Below are positions 63,382 through 64,000 of a stretch of DNA of 64,000 nucleotides, in pieces. Positions within the stretch are counted from its first letter, which is position 1. The number at the start of each line of letters is the position of its first letter. Both the position numbers and the translations under genes were made by a program. The notes beneath the pieces were generated by a model that was not told where the DNA came from, ran no database searches, and saw only the letters and a program-made list of their open reading frames with translations. Source of the DNA: Caulobacter endophyticus (lineage in GTDB: Bacteria; Pseudomonadota; Alphaproteobacteria; Caulobacterales; Caulobacteraceae); assembly GCF_003116815.1 (NCBI RefSeq), contig NZ_QDKQ01000077.1, positions 186,001 through 250,000 of the forward strand, given 5' to 3'.

Positions 63382-64000
63382 CTAGACCGCGATCTGCCCG
63401 GCCATCTGCTGGATGCCGATGACGACGAATTCGGCGGGTTTGAGAGGAGCGAAGCCGACCAGCACGTTGACGACGCCCAGGTTGATGTCGGCCTGGGTCG
63501 TGGTCTCGCTGTCGCACTTGACGAAATAGGCTTCGCGCGGCGAGGCGCCCTGGAAGGCGCCCTTGCGGAACAGCCCCTGCATGAAGGCGCCGACATTGAG
63601 CCGGATCTGGGCCCATAGCGGTTCGTCGTTGGGCTCAAACACCGCCCACTGCAGGCCGCGCACCAGGCTTTCCTCCAGGAAGAGGGTGGTGCGGCGCACG
63701 GGGATGTACTTGTTCTCGTCCGCCAGCTGGTCGGCGCCGCGCAGGGTTCGCGAGCCCCAGACAACCTTGCCGGCGGCCGGGAAGGCGCGCAGGCAATTGA
63801 CGCCCAACTGGTTGAGCTCGCCGTTCTCGGCGTCGGTCAGGCTGACCGTCAGGTCGGGCACGCCGTTGAGCGTCGCCTGGATGCCGGCCGGAGCCTTCCA
63901 GACCCCGCGGTCGGCGTCGGTGCGGGCGATCACCCCGGCCACCGCGCCGCAGGAGGAGAAGGCCTCCAGCTGGTTGTCGCGCAAGGGATTGGCCTGGCGC
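63382..64000 (-). CDS. eCIS sheath protein, C-terminal part
   Basis: The minus-strand frame enters from the right edge and runs 206 codons to a stop at 63382. The visible part carries AGVIARTDADRGVWKAPAGI, NCLRAFPAAGKVVWGSRTLR, KYIPVRRTTLFLEESLVRGL and QWAVFEPNDEPLWAQIRLNV, which is the conserved C-terminal domain of contractile tail sheaths (T4 gp18/Afp2-4). The start lies outside the window. As the first gene of the visible operon it sits just before the tube protein. Confidence 0.93.
   Translation of the reverse strand, partial: RQANPLRDNQLEAFSSCGAVAGVIARTDADRGVWKAPAGIQATLNGVPDLTVSLTDAENGELNQLGVNCLRAFPAAGKVVWGSRTLRGADQLADENKYIPVRRTTLFLEESLVRGLQWAVFEPNDEPLWAQIRLNVGAFMQGLFRKGAFQGASPREAYFVKCDSETTTQADINLGVVNVLVGFAPLKPAEFVVIGIQQMAGQIAV

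Larger units (their letters stand above)
37329..64000 (-). other. extracellular contractile injection system (eCIS) locus
   Basis: Twenty-one genes run leftward without a break larger than about 100 bases, many overlapping as ATGA. They encode sheath, tube, DUF4255 cap, AAA+ ATPase, DUF4157 protein, LysM, hub, OB-fold spike, PAAR-like tip, gp25, two baseplate proteins, tail protein I and DUF6519. The set and order match Afp/PVC-like particles. There are no capsid, portal or terminase genes (not a prophage) and no TssJ/L/M or ClpV genes (not a T6SS). The locus continues beyond the right edge. Confidence 0.9.

Noticed and set aside
37329-64000. Prophage or type VI secretion cluster
   Set aside because: No capsid, terminase, portal, lysis or integrase genes and no TssJ/L/M or ClpV; DUF4157, DUF4255 and the Afp15-type ATPase point to an eCIS.
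1-64000. tRNA, rRNA or insertion sequence
   Set aside because: I looked for cloverleaf-type sequences, transposase motifs and terminal inverted repeats and found none I could support.

Overview
The window is GC-rich, densely packed alphaproteobacterial DNA. Codon use, many TonB/Tat-type exported proteins, a TonB-dependent receptor and the mix of protein families suggest the Caulobacteraceae (Caulobacter/Phenylobacterium type). That assignment is an inference from gene content, not from a marker gene. I saw no rRNA or tRNA gene, insertion sequence, CRISPR array or phage integrase.

Layout, left to right. (1) 1-3877: a cut-off MFS transporter on the minus strand, divergent from a plus-strand trio: a Tat-exported VOC-fold protein, a carotenoid oxygenase with its four iron histidines, and a secreted ABM-domain protein. 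(2) 4069-5919: a PAS-rich LuxR-type regulator with a degenerate receiver domain, divergent from region 3. (3) 6268-21277: a type I secreted giant adhesin operon: a BapA-like Ig-repeat/RTX adhesin, then a TolC-family outer-membrane channel, an ABC exporter and an HlyD adaptor. The adhesin frame is broken by one missing base near 11920. (4) 21738-21780: a strong hairpin terminator where this operon meets a second exported-adhesin system, a two-partner secretion pair (TpsB 28559-30277, TpsA 21800-28531) on the minus strand. (5) 30465-37332: a LysR regulator divergent from a TonB receptor, FAD oxidoreductase, phosphonoacetaldehyde hydrolase (PhnX) and MFS permease. This reads as a 2-aminoethylphosphonate-type catabolic operon using an oxidase in place of the PhnW transaminase. 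(6) 37329 to beyond 64000, minus strand: a very compact extracellular contractile injection system (eCIS, Afp/PVC-like) operon. From its upstream end it encodes sheath, tube, a zinc-ribbon protein, a Pro-rich linker protein, a DUF4255 cap, an AAA+ ATPase, a small protein, a 1724-residue DUF4157 protein with a toxin-like C-terminus, tube-end/LysM proteins, hub, spike, PAAR-like tip, gp25, two baseplate proteins, a tail protein I/beta-helix fusion and a DUF6519 protein. It ends in an ATP-grasp pair and a 78-residue protein.

The window thus carries two independent giant surface adhesins, a phosphonate scavenging route and a contractile particle. The parts most worth following up are the DUF4157 giant with its four identical-type linkers and unassigned C-terminal domain, the translationally coupled ATP-grasp pair at the end of the eCIS operon, the adhesin frameshift, and the PhnW-less phosphonate operon. 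The eCIS promoter and the start of the sheath gene lie outside the window.
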